NCBI RefSeq assembly: GCF_000337095.1 | Contig: NZ_AOIV01000009.1 | Location: forward strand, 1-38,500 | From: Halogeometricum pallidum JCM 14848 | GTDB taxonomy: Archaea; Halobacteriota; Halobacteria; Halobacteriales; Haloferacaceae | Length of the DNA stretch: 38,500 bases | Direction of reading: 5' to 3' | Part shown: positions 1 through 8,177 of the stretch, in pieces | Layout of the letters: every line of letters begins with the position of its first letter | How positions within the stretch are numbered: position 1 is the first letter of the stretch | The notes under the pieces: generated by a model | Seen by the model: the letters and a program-made list of their open reading frames with translations, nothing else | The model's database searches: none | What the model was told of the DNA's origin: nothing | Position numbers and translations under genes: made by a program

Positions 1-16
1 TGTGTATAAGAGACAG
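1..16 (+). other. Nextera/Tn5 mosaic-end adapter remnant (artefact)
   Basis: The first 16 bases match the 3' part of the Tn5 mosaic-end transposase adapter used in Nextera libraries; only the first three bases of the 19-base end are missing. The opposite orientation of the same sequence sits at the other end of the window. This is library sequence, not chromosome, and it creates a spurious reading frame beginning MYKRQ that runs into the asparaginase gene. Confidence 0.97.
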
Positions 17-178
17 GTCGAGAACTTTCTGCGCGGCCGGGCCGACGTCCGTCCCGATACCGTCGCCGTGGATAATCGGGATTATCGGGTGCTCCGGAAC
101 CGACAGCTCACCGGTCTCCTCGTCGGCGAGCGTGATCTTCTCCCCGTTCTCGGGAACCTCGATCTGATCGTAGCTCAT
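17..178 (-). CDS. icd: Isocitrate dehydrogenase, N-terminal fragment cut by contig end
   Basis: The reverse strand from the ATG at 178 reads 54 codons, opening MSYDQIEVPENGEKITLADE and continuing through PIIPIIHGDGIGTDVGPAA before the adapter. The HGDGIG(T/P)-type segment near residues 37-42 is the nucleotide/substrate-binding N-terminal signature of the isocitrate/isopropylmalate dehydrogenase family, and the acidic leader fits haloarchaeal NADP-dependent isocitrate dehydrogenase (TCA cycle, isocitrate to 2-oxoglutarate). The remaining roughly seven-eighths of the gene lies beyond the window. The truncation is a sequencing artefact and not a biological break. The gene is divergent from the asparaginase gene across a 201-bp gap. 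Assignment rests on recognition of the N-terminus only; isopropylmalate dehydrogenase is less likely because of the 30-residue acidic extension. Confidence 0.88.
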
Positions 179-379
179 GAACGGTTCCTTGTTCCCTCAC
201 CGACCGTAAAGTACTGCCGTTATCGACGAGACGACGGTCCCGGCGGTTCCGTCCGAGGCGCCGCTCTCTCGCGGTTTCTCTCCGTTTCAACCGCTCCGGC
301 GGCGCCTCGAGACGCCCCCTCCGACGCCGCCGCTCCGCGAGTCGGTGCCGTTTTCTCACCCCCCGCCGTCGCCCGTTTC

Positions 380-1267
380 ATGCGAGTTATCGTCCACGGC
401 GGGGCCGGCGGCGTCCCCGAGGAACCGGAGCCGAGACAGCAGACGCTCGACGAAGCGGCCGCGACGGGCGCGTCCCGCGAGACGCCCGTCGACGCCGTCG
501 AGGCGGCCGTCCGCGCCCTCGAATCGGACCCGGCGTTCAACGCCGGCGTCGGCGGGGCCGTCCAGTCCGACGGCCGCGTCCGCACCGACGCGGGTCTGAT
601 GACGAGCGACTTCGAGGCGGGCGCGGCGGCGGGCATGGACGGCGTCGAACACGCCGTCTCCGTCGCCCGGGCGGTGATGGCGGAGACGCCGCACGTCCTC
701 GTCGCGGGCCGACCCGCCGTCGACGTCGCGGAGGATTTCGGTATCGAGACGGGCGTCGACCTGTTCACGGCCGAGACGCGGCGACGGTGGGAGGAGGCGG
801 ACCCACCCGAGGGGTCGCCGCGGGACCACCTCGCGTGGCTCGAATCGAAGTTCGGGGAATCGAGTGCGACGGCGTCGAACGACGCCGACCTCTCGGACCA
901 CGACACCGTCGGCGCCGTCGCCTCCGACGGCCGCGAGTTCGCCGCCGCCACCTCCACCGGAGGACGGTGGTTCGCGCTCGCCGGCCGCGTCGGCGACGTG
1001 CCGCAGATAGGCTCGGGATTTTACGCCGCGCCCGCCGGCGCCGCCTCCGCGACGGGCGCGGGCGAGGACATCGCCAAGGCGACGCTCACCCGGCGCGCCG
1101 TCCGGCACGTCGAGTCCGGCGAGGACGCGCAGACGGCCGCGGAGTTGGCCGTCGGCGAGTTCGAGGAACTCACCGGTTCGGAGGCGGGCGTCATCGTCCT
1201 CGACGAGGAAGGCGTCGGCAGCGCGTTCAACACCGAGGGGATGCAGACGGCCGTCGTCGAGCAGTAG
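380..1267 (+). CDS. Isoaspartyl peptidase / L-asparaginase (Ntn-hydrolase)
   Basis: A 295-residue plant-type (class III) asparaginase-like threonine hydrolase that cleaves beta-aspartyl peptides and/or asparagine in the cytoplasm. It starts MRVIVHGGAG, the usual family opening (HGGAG). The glycine-rich NAGVGGAVQSDG segment (54-65) is present. The autoproteolysis site is HDTVG at 174-178: the precursor would self-cleave before Thr176, which becomes the nucleophile. The substrate-binding motifs TSTGG (191-195) and GRVGD (202-206) follow. Length is normal for the family. The ATG at 380 was chosen because the family motif begins immediately; upstream in-frame sequence derives from noncoding DNA and adapter. 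A TATA-like TTTTCT lies at 351-356. Whether peptide or free asparagine is the main substrate cannot be told from sequence. Confidence 0.92.
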   Translation: MRVIVHGGAGGVPEEPEPRQQTLDEAAATGASRETPVDAVEAAVRALESDPAFNAGVGGAVQSDGRVRTDAGLMTSDFEAGAAAGMDGVEHAVSVARAVMAETPHVLVAGRPAVDVAEDFGIETGVDLFTAETRRRWEEADPPEGSPRDHLAWLESKFGESSATASNDADLSDHDTVGAVASDGREFAAATSTGGRWFALAGRVGDVPQIGSGFYAAPAGAASATGAGEDIAKATLTRRAVRHVESGEDAQTAAELAVGEFEELTGSEAGVIVLDEEGVGSAFNTEGMQTAVVEQ

Positions 1268-1333
1268 GCGGCGCCGCCGTCGAGCGATAGACGGCGCCGG
1301 CGGTAACCCCTCGGCGCTTCCGCGAGCCGCGGA

Positions 1334-1339
1334 CTTTAC
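1334..1339 (+). promoter_or_regulatory. TATA-like element of the short-chain dehydrogenase gene
   Basis: CTTTAC ends 25 bases before the ATG at 1365, the spacing expected for a leaderless haloarchaeal transcript. It supports that ATG as the start. Confidence 0.5.
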
Positions 1340-1364
1340 CGTCGCCGTCACCTACCTCGCGCAC

Positions 1365-2300
1365 ATGACATCTAACTGGACTGTCGAGGATGCGCCCGAC
1401 CAGTCGGGCCGGACGGCGGTCGTGACCGGCGCGAACAGCGGTCTCGGGTACGAGGCGACGCGGATGCTCGCCGAGAGGGGCGCGCACGTCGTGATGGCGG
1501 TCAGGAGTCCCGAACGCGGCCGCGAGGCCGCCAAGGACGTGCTCGAAGCGGTCCCCGACGCCGACCTCACGCTGGCGAAGTTGGACCTCGCGGACCTGGA
1601 GTCGGTCCGCCGGTTCGCCGAGTGGTTCGAGGGGGAGTTCGACGAACTCCACGCCCTCGCCAACAACGCGGGCGTGATGGCGATTCCGCGCCGCGAGACC
1701 GAACAGGGCTTCGAGATGCAGTTCGGCGTCAACCACCTCGGCCACTTCGCCCTGACGGGCCATCTCCTCGACGTCCTCCGCGAGACGGACGGGGAGACGC
1801 GCGTCGTCACGCAGTCCAGCGGCGTCCACGAGAGCGGCGAGATGGACTTCTCGGACCTGATGGGCGAGGACTCCTACGACAAGTGGGGCGCCTACGGGCA
1901 GAGCAAACTGGCGAACCTGCTGTTCGCCTACGAACTCCAGCGACGACTCGAACGCGCCGGCGAGGACGACGTCGTCAGCGTGGGCTGTCACCCGGGCTAC
2001 GCCGCGACGAACCTCCAGCGACGCGGCCCGGAGATGGCGGGGTCGTACCTCCGGCTCCTGGGGATGAGCCTCGCCAACCGCGCCCTCGCACAGAGCGCCG
2101 AGATGGGGGCGCTCCCCCTCGTCTACGCCGCCACCGCCGAGGGCGTCGACGGCGGCGAGTACGTCGGCCCGACGGGCTTCCGGAACATGCGCGGTTACCC
2201 CGGCGAGAACGAGTCGAGCGCCGACTCCCACGACGAGGCGGACGCCCACCGCCTGTGGGAACTGTCCGAGAAGCTGACGAGCGTCGCGTACGGTATCTGA
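1365..2300 (+). CDS. Short-chain dehydrogenase/reductase (retinol dehydrogenase-like)
   Basis: A 311-residue classical/extended-C-terminus SDR, an NAD(P)-dependent cytoplasmic oxidoreductase. The cofactor-binding TGANSGLG motif is at 21-28, NNAG at 100-103, the catalytic Ser near 151-152 and the Y-x3-K pair is Tyr177/Lys181 (YGQSK). The pattern NxGxM plus a long C-terminal part (GCHPGYAATNLQ) resembles the retinol dehydrogenase/WW-oxidoreductase-like subgroup often found in haloarchaea. The natural substrate is unknown. It is followed after 77 bp by the DsbA-like gene with its own TATA element, so the two are probably separate transcripts. Confidence 0.9.
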   Translation: MTSNWTVEDAPDQSGRTAVVTGANSGLGYEATRMLAERGAHVVMAVRSPERGREAAKDVLEAVPDADLTLAKLDLADLESVRRFAEWFEGEFDELHALANNAGVMAIPRRETEQGFEMQFGVNHLGHFALTGHLLDVLRETDGETRVVTQSSGVHESGEMDFSDLMGEDSYDKWGAYGQSKLANLLFAYELQRRLERAGEDDVVSVGCHPGYAATNLQRRGPEMAGSYLRLLGMSLANRALAQSAEMGALPLVYAATAEGVDGGEYVGPTGFRNMRGYPGENESSADSHDEADAHRLWELSEKLTSVAYGI

Positions 2301-2346
2301 GGCGACCGAGAACCGGTCTAGCGGCGAGTCGCGCCCCGGGCGCTCC

Positions 2347-2353
2347 CTTTTAC
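2347..2353 (+). promoter_or_regulatory. TATA-like element of the DsbA-family gene
   Basis: CTTTTAC sits 25-31 bases before the ATG at 2378. This spacing selects that ATG over upstream in-frame codons, which encode arginine-rich noncoding-type sequence. Confidence 0.5.
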
Positions 2354-2377
2354 CCGCGCGACGCCGTACCCCGAGGT

Positions 2378-3013
2378 ATGAGTGACGCCGAATCCGCGGG
2401 TCGGATAACGGTCTACTCGGACTACGTCTGCCCGTTCTGTTATCTCGGTCGCGAGTCGCTTCGACAGTACCAGAAGACGCGCGAGGACGAGTTGGAGATA
2501 GACTGGCACCCGTTCGACCTCCGTTCGGGGAAGCGCAACGCCGACGGCACCATCGACCACTCCGTCGACGACGGCAAGGACGACGACTACTACGAGCAGG
2601 CCAAAGAAAACGTCCGCCGCCTGCAGGAGCAGTACGACGTGGAGATGGACCTCAGTATCGCCACGGACGTCGACTCGCTGCCCGCGCAGGTGGCCTCCTA
2701 CTACGTGAAAGAGCACTACGACTACGAGACGTGGCTGGCGTTCGACGTGGCGATATTCGACGCGCTCTGGACGGACGGCGAGGATATCGGCGAGACGGAC
2801 CTGCTGGTCGAACTCGGCGAGGACGCGGGCGTCGATGGCGAGGAGATACGCTCGGCGCTGGACGACGACAGCCTTCGAGAGGAGGTCCGCGCGAAGTTCA
2901 CCGAAGCGCAGCAGCAGGGAATCACGGGCGTGCCGACGTTCGCGTACGACGGCTACGGCGCGCGCGGCGCGGTGCCGCCGGAACAGTTGGAACGGCTGGT
3001 CGAGGGAGCCTGA
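2378..3013 (+). CDS. DsbA family (FrnE-like) thiol oxidoreductase
   Basis: A 211-residue thioredoxin-fold protein of the DsbA/FrnE group. The active-site CPFC is at 18-21 (YSDYVCPFCYLG), directly after the first beta strand; the helical insertion occupies roughly 60-160, and the cis-proline loop is in GITGVPTFAYDG near 185-196. No signal peptide is visible, so it probably acts in the cytoplasm, as FrnE proteins do, as a disulfide isomerase or glutathione-S-transferase-kappa-like enzyme. The stretch is rich in Asp and Tyr (DDGKDDDYYEQ), typical of haloarchaea. It is convergent with the cation transporter gene, 40 bp separating the stops. Exact thiol substrate is unknown. Confidence 0.9.
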   Translation: MSDAESAGRITVYSDYVCPFCYLGRESLRQYQKTREDELEIDWHPFDLRSGKRNADGTIDHSVDDGKDDDYYEQAKENVRRLQEQYDVEMDLSIATDVDSLPAQVASYYVKEHYDYETWLAFDVAIFDALWTDGEDIGETDLLVELGEDAGVDGEEIRSALDDDSLREEVRAKFTEAQQQGITGVPTFAYDGYGARGAVPPEQLERLVEGA

Positions 3014-3053
3014 ATCCGAACCGGGGCGGTGCGCGTCCGGACGGATCGCTCGG

Positions 3054-4001
3054 CTACGTCTGCGGTTCGAGGTAGGCCTTCCGAATCTGCGGCTCCGCGG
3101 CCGTGAGCTGTCTTTTGATCTCGCTGATGCGGGCGTCGATGCCGTCGGCACCGAGGGTCGAATCGAAGGCCACGTCGGCGGTGACGACGATCTCCTCGGG
3201 GCCGAAGTAGACCGTCCGGAAGTCGACGAGTCGCTCGACGCCCTCCGCGTCGGTCACGATGTCGCGCAGGCGCTGTTCCGCGTCGGCCGGGAGACTCTCG
3301 CCGAGCAGTAGCCGCTTGTTCTGCCACGCCAACGCGACGGCGAATCCCATCAGGAGCAGTCCGATGAGCAACGCGGCGATGCCGTCGTACATCGCGTTCC
3401 CGGTTTTCTCGGTCAGGTAGATGCCAACGATACCGATAGTCGCCCCCGCGAGGGCGATGGAGTCCTCGGTCAGCGCAGTCAGCGTCGTCACGTCGCTGGT
3501 CTTCCGGAACGCCTCGCGGAGCCCGCTCCAGTTGTGCTCGTCTATCTGCACTTTGATGCCGTCGTACGCCTTCTTGAGCGCCCACGACTCGAAGGCGATG
3601 GCGAACAGTAGCACGGCGTAGCTGATCTGCGCCCCGGACAGCGTCAGCTCTATCACCGGAATCGTGGCGTTGGTGACGTGGAAGCTGCCACCGCCGACGA
3701 GGGTCTCATAGCCCTTCCGGGCGCTCTCGATGCCCGCGACGCCGAACAGCAACACCGACACGAGGAACGCATAGAAGAACTGCGCCTTCCCGTAGCCGAA
3801 CGGGTGGTCGCGGTCGGCCCGCCGCTTCGAGTAGCGAAGGCCGAACAGGAGGAATATCTGGTTGCCCGTGTCCGATACCGACTGGTACGTCTCCGACAGC
3901 ATCGCCGCGCTCCCGGTGAGGAGGAATCCGACGAACTTCATGACGGCGATAGAGCCGTTGGCGATGAGGGAGGCGACGACGACCGACTTACTCTCTGCCA
4001 T
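3054..4001 (-). CDS. Cation diffusion facilitator, ZnT9-like
   Basis: A 315-residue CDF-family antiporter that would move divalent metal across the cytoplasmic membrane in exchange for protons. It has about six membrane segments followed by a cytoplasmic domain from roughly residue 230. The loop signature RDHPFGYGKAQFFYAF (65-80) is typical. The metal-site positions are not those of canonical zinc exporters: the first pair is Gln40-x3-Asp44 (YQSVSDTGNQ) rather than His/Asp-x3-Asp, and the segment-five motif is Glu179-Asp180-Ser (TEDSIAL). That EDSIAL and SDTGNQ combination is what I associate with the ZnT9-like branch, so transported ion and even transport ability are uncertain. The start MAESKS at 4001 is backed by a TATA-like element at 4025-4030 and by loss of sense upstream. 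Confidence 0.9.
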   Translation of the reverse strand: MAESKSVVVASLIANGSIAVMKFVGFLLTGSAAMLSETYQSVSDTGNQIFLLFGLRYSKRRADRDHPFGYGKAQFFYAFLVSVLLFGVAGIESARKGYETLVGGGSFHVTNATIPVIELTLSGAQISYAVLLFAIAFESWALKKAYDGIKVQIDEHNWSGLREAFRKTSDVTTLTALTEDSIALAGATIGIVGIYLTEKTGNAMYDGIAALLIGLLLMGFAVALAWQNKRLLLGESLPADAEQRLRDIVTDAEGVERLVDFRTVYFGPEEIVVTADVAFDSTLGADGIDARISEIKRQLTAAEPQIRKAYLEPQT

Positions 4002-4024
4002 TACTGATTGCTGCTGGCGTTGGA

Positions 4025-4030
4025 GTAAAG
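4025..4030 (-). promoter_or_regulatory. TATA-like element of the ZnT9-like transporter gene
   Basis: On the reverse strand CTTTAC lies 24-29 bases ahead of the ATG at 4001, inside the 68-bp gap after the acyl-CoA synthetase gene. It indicates that the transporter has its own promoter although it follows the synthetase in the same direction. Confidence 0.5.
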
Positions 4031-4069
4031 GGCTGCTGGCAGTCGCCGACCCACGTTCGGCCCGTCCCG

Positions 4070-5734
4070 CTACTCCCCCACCTCGTCGCGGAGTTCGGTG
4101 CGACGTATCTTCCCCGTGACCGTCTTCGGCAGTTCGTCGCGGAACGCTATCTCCCGCGGGTACTCGTGCGCCGAGAGCTCCGTCTTCACGCGGTTCTTGA
4201 TGTCTTCTTTCAGCTCCTCGGACGGCTCGGCTCCCTCGCTCAACACGACGTACGCCTTGACGATGTTCCCCCGTTCGGGGTGCGGTTTGGGGACGACGGC
4301 CGCCTCCGCGACGGCCTCGTGTTCGCCGAGGGCGCTCTCGACCTCGAACGGACCGATGCGGTAGCCCGACGAGAGGATGACGTCGTCGCCGCGCCCCTCG
4401 AACCAGATGTAGCCGTCCTCGTCTTTGTACGCGAGGTCCCCCGAGAGATACCACTCGCCGTCGGGGCCGTCGACGAAGCACTCGGCGGTCTGCTCGGGCT
4501 TGTTCCAGTAGCCGGCGAAAAAGCAGGGGAAATCACCCCGTTCGGCTATCTCGCCGGTCTCGCCCGGGTCGAGCACCTCGCCGGTTTCCGGGTCGACGAC
4601 GTCGGCCTCGACGCCGGGGAGCGGCTTCCCCATCGACCCCGGTCGAAGCTCCATCGTCGGGTAGTTGTTGATTATCATGTTGCCCGTCTCCGTCTGGCCG
4701 TACGTGTCGAGGATGGTGACGTCGAGCGTTTCCCTGCCCCACTCGACGACGCCCGCGCTGAGCGGTTCGCCGATGGAGAGGGCGTGCCGCAGGTTGAGGT
4801 CGACGTCTTCCAGAAGTTCGTCCTGCTCGCGGAGCATCCGGTAGGCGGTCGGAACCGAGAACAGCACCGTGACTGGGTGTTCGTCGAGCAGTTCGGCCCA
4901 CCGCTCGGGGTCGAACTCGCCCTCGTAGGCGAACAGCGAGGTGCCCCAGAACCACGCGCCCAGCGTGTTGATGGCGCCGGTCAGCCACCCTAAGTCGCCG
5001 GTGCTCCAGTAGAGGTCGTCGGACTGTAAGTCGACGGCGTACTTCTGGGTCGCCGCGACGCCGGCTATCCAGCGCTGCTTGTGGAGGACGCCCTTCGCCA
5101 GACCGGTCGTCCCCGAGGTGTAGTAGAGAAGGGCGTCGTCCTCGCCGCCGGTCTCGGCGGCGTCGTACGTCTCGCTCGCGTCGTCGAGGGCGGCCCGGAA
5201 GTCAACGTCGCCGTCGGGTACCCCGCCGCCTCGGTCGACGGTGATAACCTGTTCGACCGACGGGGCGTCCGCCACCGCGCCGGCGACGGTGTCGCGGTTG
5301 TCGCTCGTGGTCACGACGGCCGTCGCCTCGCAGTCGTCGAGGCGGTAGGAGATACCGTCGGGGCCGAACCGCTCGTTCACGCTCCCCCAAACGGCCCCGC
5401 GTTTGAGCGTCCCTACCAGTGCGACGTAGTGCTCCGGGATGCGAGGCATGTACGAGAAGACGCGGTCGCCCCGTCCGACGCCCGCTGCTTCGAGCGCGTT
5501 CGCGAATCGGTTCGACCGCTCGGTCAACTCCGCGAACGTCGTCTCGGTGTGCTCGCCGTCCCTGTCGACGTGGGAGAGCGCCACCCTGTCGCCGCCGGTC
5601 GCGTGCCGGTCGGCCACCTCGTGTCCGACGTTCAGTCGCTCGGGTGCGTCCCAGTCGGCCTCGTCGTAGATGTCGTCCCACGAGAACGACTCGCGCGCCG
5701 CCTCGTAGTCGTGCAGATTGTGACGCTGCGCCAT
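4070..5734 (-). CDS. AMP-forming acyl-CoA synthetase (acetate/medium-chain type)
   Basis: A 554-residue member of the adenylate-forming (ANL) superfamily, converting a carboxylate, ATP and CoA to acyl-CoA, AMP and PPi. The P-loop YYTSGTTGLAKGV is at 204-216, the A5 motif YGQTE at 345-349, then YLSGDLAYKDEDGY and the hinge segment GRGDDVILSSGYRIGP, and the C-terminal catalytic lysine is Lys542 in KTVTGKIRR. At 554 residues it lacks the extended N-terminus of canonical acetyl-CoA synthetases (about 650 residues) and resembles the medium-chain group, so acetate is only one candidate substrate. The ATG at 5734 follows a TATA-like element at 5758-5767. Divergent from the UbiB-type gene. Confidence 0.92.
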   Translation of the reverse strand: MAQRHNLHDYEAARESFSWDDIYDEADWDAPERLNVGHEVADRHATGGDRVALSHVDRDGEHTETTFAELTERSNRFANALEAAGVGRGDRVFSYMPRIPEHYVALVGTLKRGAVWGSVNERFGPDGISYRLDDCEATAVVTTSDNRDTVAGAVADAPSVEQVITVDRGGGVPDGDVDFRAALDDASETYDAAETGGEDDALLYYTSGTTGLAKGVLHKQRWIAGVAATQKYAVDLQSDDLYWSTGDLGWLTGAINTLGAWFWGTSLFAYEGEFDPERWAELLDEHPVTVLFSVPTAYRMLREQDELLEDVDLNLRHALSIGEPLSAGVVEWGRETLDVTILDTYGQTETGNMIINNYPTMELRPGSMGKPLPGVEADVVDPETGEVLDPGETGEIAERGDFPCFFAGYWNKPEQTAECFVDGPDGEWYLSGDLAYKDEDGYIWFEGRGDDVILSSGYRIGPFEVESALGEHEAVAEAAVVPKPHPERGNIVKAYVVLSEGAEPSEELKEDIKNRVKTELSAHEYPREIAFRDELPKTVTGKIRRTELRDEVGE

Positions 5735-5757
5735 GTGCGCATTCGACTCGACCGTCC

Positions 5758-5767
5758 CTCATAATCT
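5758..5767 (-). promoter_or_regulatory. TATA-like element of the acyl-CoA synthetase gene
   Basis: Reverse-strand AGATTATGAG is 24-33 bases ahead of the ATG at 5734, in the 130-bp divergent region shared with the UbiB-type gene. Confidence 0.45.
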
Positions 5768-5804
5768 TCTCTGATGATTTGGAGACTGTGCGTTCGTGAA
5801 TAAT

Positions 5805-5816
5805 CCCCCCGGGGGG
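5805..5816. repeat. Perfect C6G6 palindrome in the divergent promoter region
   Basis: Six C followed by six G form a 12-bp perfect palindrome between the two divergent promoters. It lies 10-20 bases upstream of a T-rich element (5826-5835) of the UbiB-type gene. It could be a protein-binding site or a DNA structural element; no function is shown. Confidence 0.5.
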
Positions 5817-5864
5817 CGGGCGACTCCCTTTTTGCCCTCGCGGTCCCGAGTGGGCGTAACTCGA

Positions 5865-7739
5865 ATGTCCGCCTCCGCTCCGGACGACCCGGCCGACTCC
5901 CCTCCGAGCGACGGCCCAGGCGACGCGAGAGCGTCCCGTTCGGCACTCGACGCCGTTCCCGACTCCGACTCCGGTCCCGACCCGGACCGCCCCTCCGGTG
6001 TCCGCGTGGCGCTCCACTCGCTGTGGCGACTGCTCGTCGTCGTCCGCACCTTCCTCCCCCTGTTCGTCGCCATCGCCCGGGACAGGCGGCGCTTCCTCCT
6101 GTTCGGCCGGTCGCGCCGGACCGACGCGGCGACGCGGACGCGCCGGGCGACCGACCTCCGCGACAGTCTCGTCTCCCTCGGGCCGACGTTCGTCAAACTC
6201 GGGCAGGTGCTCTCCACGCGCCCGGACGCCCTGCCGGCCGAGTACGTCGAGGTGCTCTCCACCCTGCAGGACGAGGTGCCGCCGGACGACTGGGAGACGG
6301 TCCGCCCGCGAATCGAGGAGGAACTCGGTCCCGTCGAGGCGACGTTCGACGAGTTCGACCCCGACCCCATCAGCGGCGCGAGTCTCGGGCAGGTGTACAC
6401 CGCCGTCGCCGACGGCGAACGCGTCGCCGTCAAGGTGTTGCGCCCGGGCATCCGCCGCGTTGTGGAGGCGGACCTGCGCGTCGTCGAGCGGTTGGTCCCG
6501 GTGCTCGTCCGCTTCGCACACCCCGGTCAGCGCTTCACCTTCGAGAACCTCGCCGGGGAGTTCGCCGACACCATCCACGAGGAGATGGATTACGCGCACG
6601 AGGCGGCGATGCTCCGCCGGATTCGGCGGAACTTCGAGGACGACCCGAAGATTCGGGTCCCGGTCGCACACGAGGGATTCTCCACGCGGAACGTGCTCAC
6701 GATGGAGTACGTCGAGGGGGTGAAGATAGACCGCGTGCGGGAACTCGAACGGATGGGCGTCGACCGCGAGGCGGTCGCGCGGCGCCTCGAACGCGCGTAC
6801 ATCGAGATGATGCTCGAACACGGCCTGTTCCACGCCGACCCCCACCCCGGAAACCTCGCGGTTCGGTCCGACGGCACCCTCGTCTTCTACGACTTCGGGA
6901 TGACCGGCCGCATCGACTCGGCGACGCGCGAACACATGTACGAGTTCTACGTCGGCGTCGCCACCGACGACATCGACCGGGTGATAGACGCGTTCGTGGC
7001 GATGGGGGCGCTGGACCCGGCGGCCGACCGGGCGCTGATGCGCGAGGCGTTCTCCGTCGCCATCGATAGACTCGGCGGCGGCGACGTCGACCGGTACCGC
7101 GTCCGGCAGTTGGTCTCGGAGTTCCAGGCGACGCTGTACGATTTCCCCCTCCGCCTGCCGCAGGACCTCGCCCTCGTCGTCCGCGTCTCGACGGTGCTCG
7201 AGGGCGTCTGCCGGACGCTCGCCCCCGAGTTCGATTTCATCGAAGAGGTGACCGAGTACGTCGACGAACGCGGGGTGGACGGCGGCGACGAGGAGGACTC
7301 CTCGGTGAGAGAGCGCGTCGCCCGCGAGTACGCCGAGGACGCGGCCGACCAGTTCCGCGCGGCGACGCGGACGCTCCTGACGGTGCCGCCGAAACTGAGC
7401 CGCGTGCTCGGATTGGTCGAACGGGAGAACGTGCAGGTGAACGTCGTCCTCGCGGGGTCGGAGGCGTTCGAGTCGTTCGCGAAGAAGGTCGTCGCCGGCG
7501 TCCTCCTCGCGGGCAACCTCCTCGCCGTCTCCCTCCTGTTCGCCCTCGAAAACGGGGTGACCGCCGGCGTCGCCGCCCTCGGCGTGCCGCCCCTGCTGGT
7601 GCTCTGCTACGCGGCGTTCCGGCGCGAACGCGGCGTCCGCGTCCGGGGGAACCCGCAGTTCACGAGACAGGGGATGCGCGCCCGGCGCGACGAAAGCGGG
7701 GGCGGAAGCCCGAGCGCCCCGGGCGAAAACGGAGACTGA
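5865..7739 (+). CDS. ABC1/UbiB/AarF family atypical kinase
   Basis: A 624-residue atypical protein-kinase-like protein. The family-specific KxGQ motif is FVKLGQ (109-114), the A-rich nucleotide loop is replaced by ISGASLGQVYTA (169-180), the ion-pair lysine is Lys190 in VAVKVLRPG, and the catalytic and metal motifs are HADPHPGN and YDFGMTG. Two hydrophobic segments close the C-terminus, so it should be membrane-anchored. Bacterial and mitochondrial relatives support quinone (ubiquinone) synthesis; haloarchaea use menaquinone, so a role in isoprenoid quinone or lipid homeostasis is inference. ATG 5865 is preferred to upstream in-frame codons because these overlap the promoter and GC palindrome. 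The protein begins with about 45 disordered acidic/Ser residues. Confidence 0.92.
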   Translation: MSASAPDDPADSPPSDGPGDARASRSALDAVPDSDSGPDPDRPSGVRVALHSLWRLLVVVRTFLPLFVAIARDRRRFLLFGRSRRTDAATRTRRATDLRDSLVSLGPTFVKLGQVLSTRPDALPAEYVEVLSTLQDEVPPDDWETVRPRIEEELGPVEATFDEFDPDPISGASLGQVYTAVADGERVAVKVLRPGIRRVVEADLRVVERLVPVLVRFAHPGQRFTFENLAGEFADTIHEEMDYAHEAAMLRRIRRNFEDDPKIRVPVAHEGFSTRNVLTMEYVEGVKIDRVRELERMGVDREAVARRLERAYIEMMLEHGLFHADPHPGNLAVRSDGTLVFYDFGMTGRIDSATREHMYEFYVGVATDDIDRVIDAFVAMGALDPAADRALMREAFSVAIDRLGGGDVDRYRVRQLVSEFQATLYDFPLRLPQDLALVVRVSTVLEGVCRTLAPEFDFIEEVTEYVDERGVDGGDEEDSSVRERVAREYAEDAADQFRAATRTLLTVPPKLSRVLGLVERENVQVNVVLAGSEAFESFAKKVVAGVLLAGNLLAVSLLFALENGVTAGVAALGVPPLLVLCYAAFRRERGVRVRGNPQFTRQGMRARRDESGGGSPSAPGENGD

Positions 7740-7753
7740 ACGGGGTGAGCGGT

Positions 7754-8158
7754 CTACTCGGCGCCCGCGGCGGCCGTTCCAGTCGGCTCCTCGTCCTCCT
7801 CGACCGCGGCGGGGTCCTCGCCCGCCGGCGGCGAGGCCAACCACTCGTCGGCCCAGTCGCTTATCTCGTCGAAGACGGGGCAGAGCGACCGACCCTTCGA
7901 GGTGAGCGAGTAGTACGTCGCCACCGGGGCGTCCTCCTCCAGTCGCCGGGAGACGAACCCGAGTTCCTGCAGGTCGTCGAGGACGCGCGACAACGTCCGC
8001 GAACTCGACCCGGTGGAGCGCTTCAGTTCGTTGAACCGCTTCTCGCCGTCCTGTAGGTCGTGCAGGACGATGAGCCGCCACTGCGAGCCGATCTGTTGAA
8101 TCGAGTCGATGACGCCGCACGCTTCCTCGCTGTATATCTCTTCGTCTTCCGGGGGCAT
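7754..8158 (-). CDS. HxlR-type winged-helix transcriptional regulator
   Basis: A 134-residue HxlR/DUF24-family repressor or activator. After about ten acidic residues comes the core: CGVIDSIQQIGSQWRLIVLHDL, RFNELKRSTGSSSRTLSRVLDDLQELGFVSR (recognition helix and following strand) and the wing with YYSLTSKGRSL. One Cys (Cys14) precedes the helix-turn-helix at the place where redox-sensing HxlR proteins such as YodB/HypR carry theirs; a second Cys is in the LCPVF segment. A poorly structured Glu/Ala tail follows residue 110. It is divergent from the ring-cleaving dioxygenase gene across 109 bp containing two palindromes, so it most likely controls that pair and itself. The ATG at 8158 is favoured; a GTG three codons upstream is also possible. 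It ends 14 bp from the UbiB-type stop, convergently. Confidence 0.9.
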   Translation of the reverse strand: MPPEDEEIYSEEACGVIDSIQQIGSQWRLIVLHDLQDGEKRFNELKRSTGSSSRTLSRVLDDLQELGFVSRRLEEDAPVATYYSLTSKGRSLCPVFDEISDWADEWLASPPAGEDPAAVEEDEEPTGTAAAGAE

Positions 8159-8177
8159 CGATGTCACCTGGTAGCTC

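Noticed and set aside
2-379. N-terminal extension of the asparaginase reading frame from base 2
   Set aside because: It begins in the adapter and reads through the reverse-strand icd fragment; family sequence begins only at 380.
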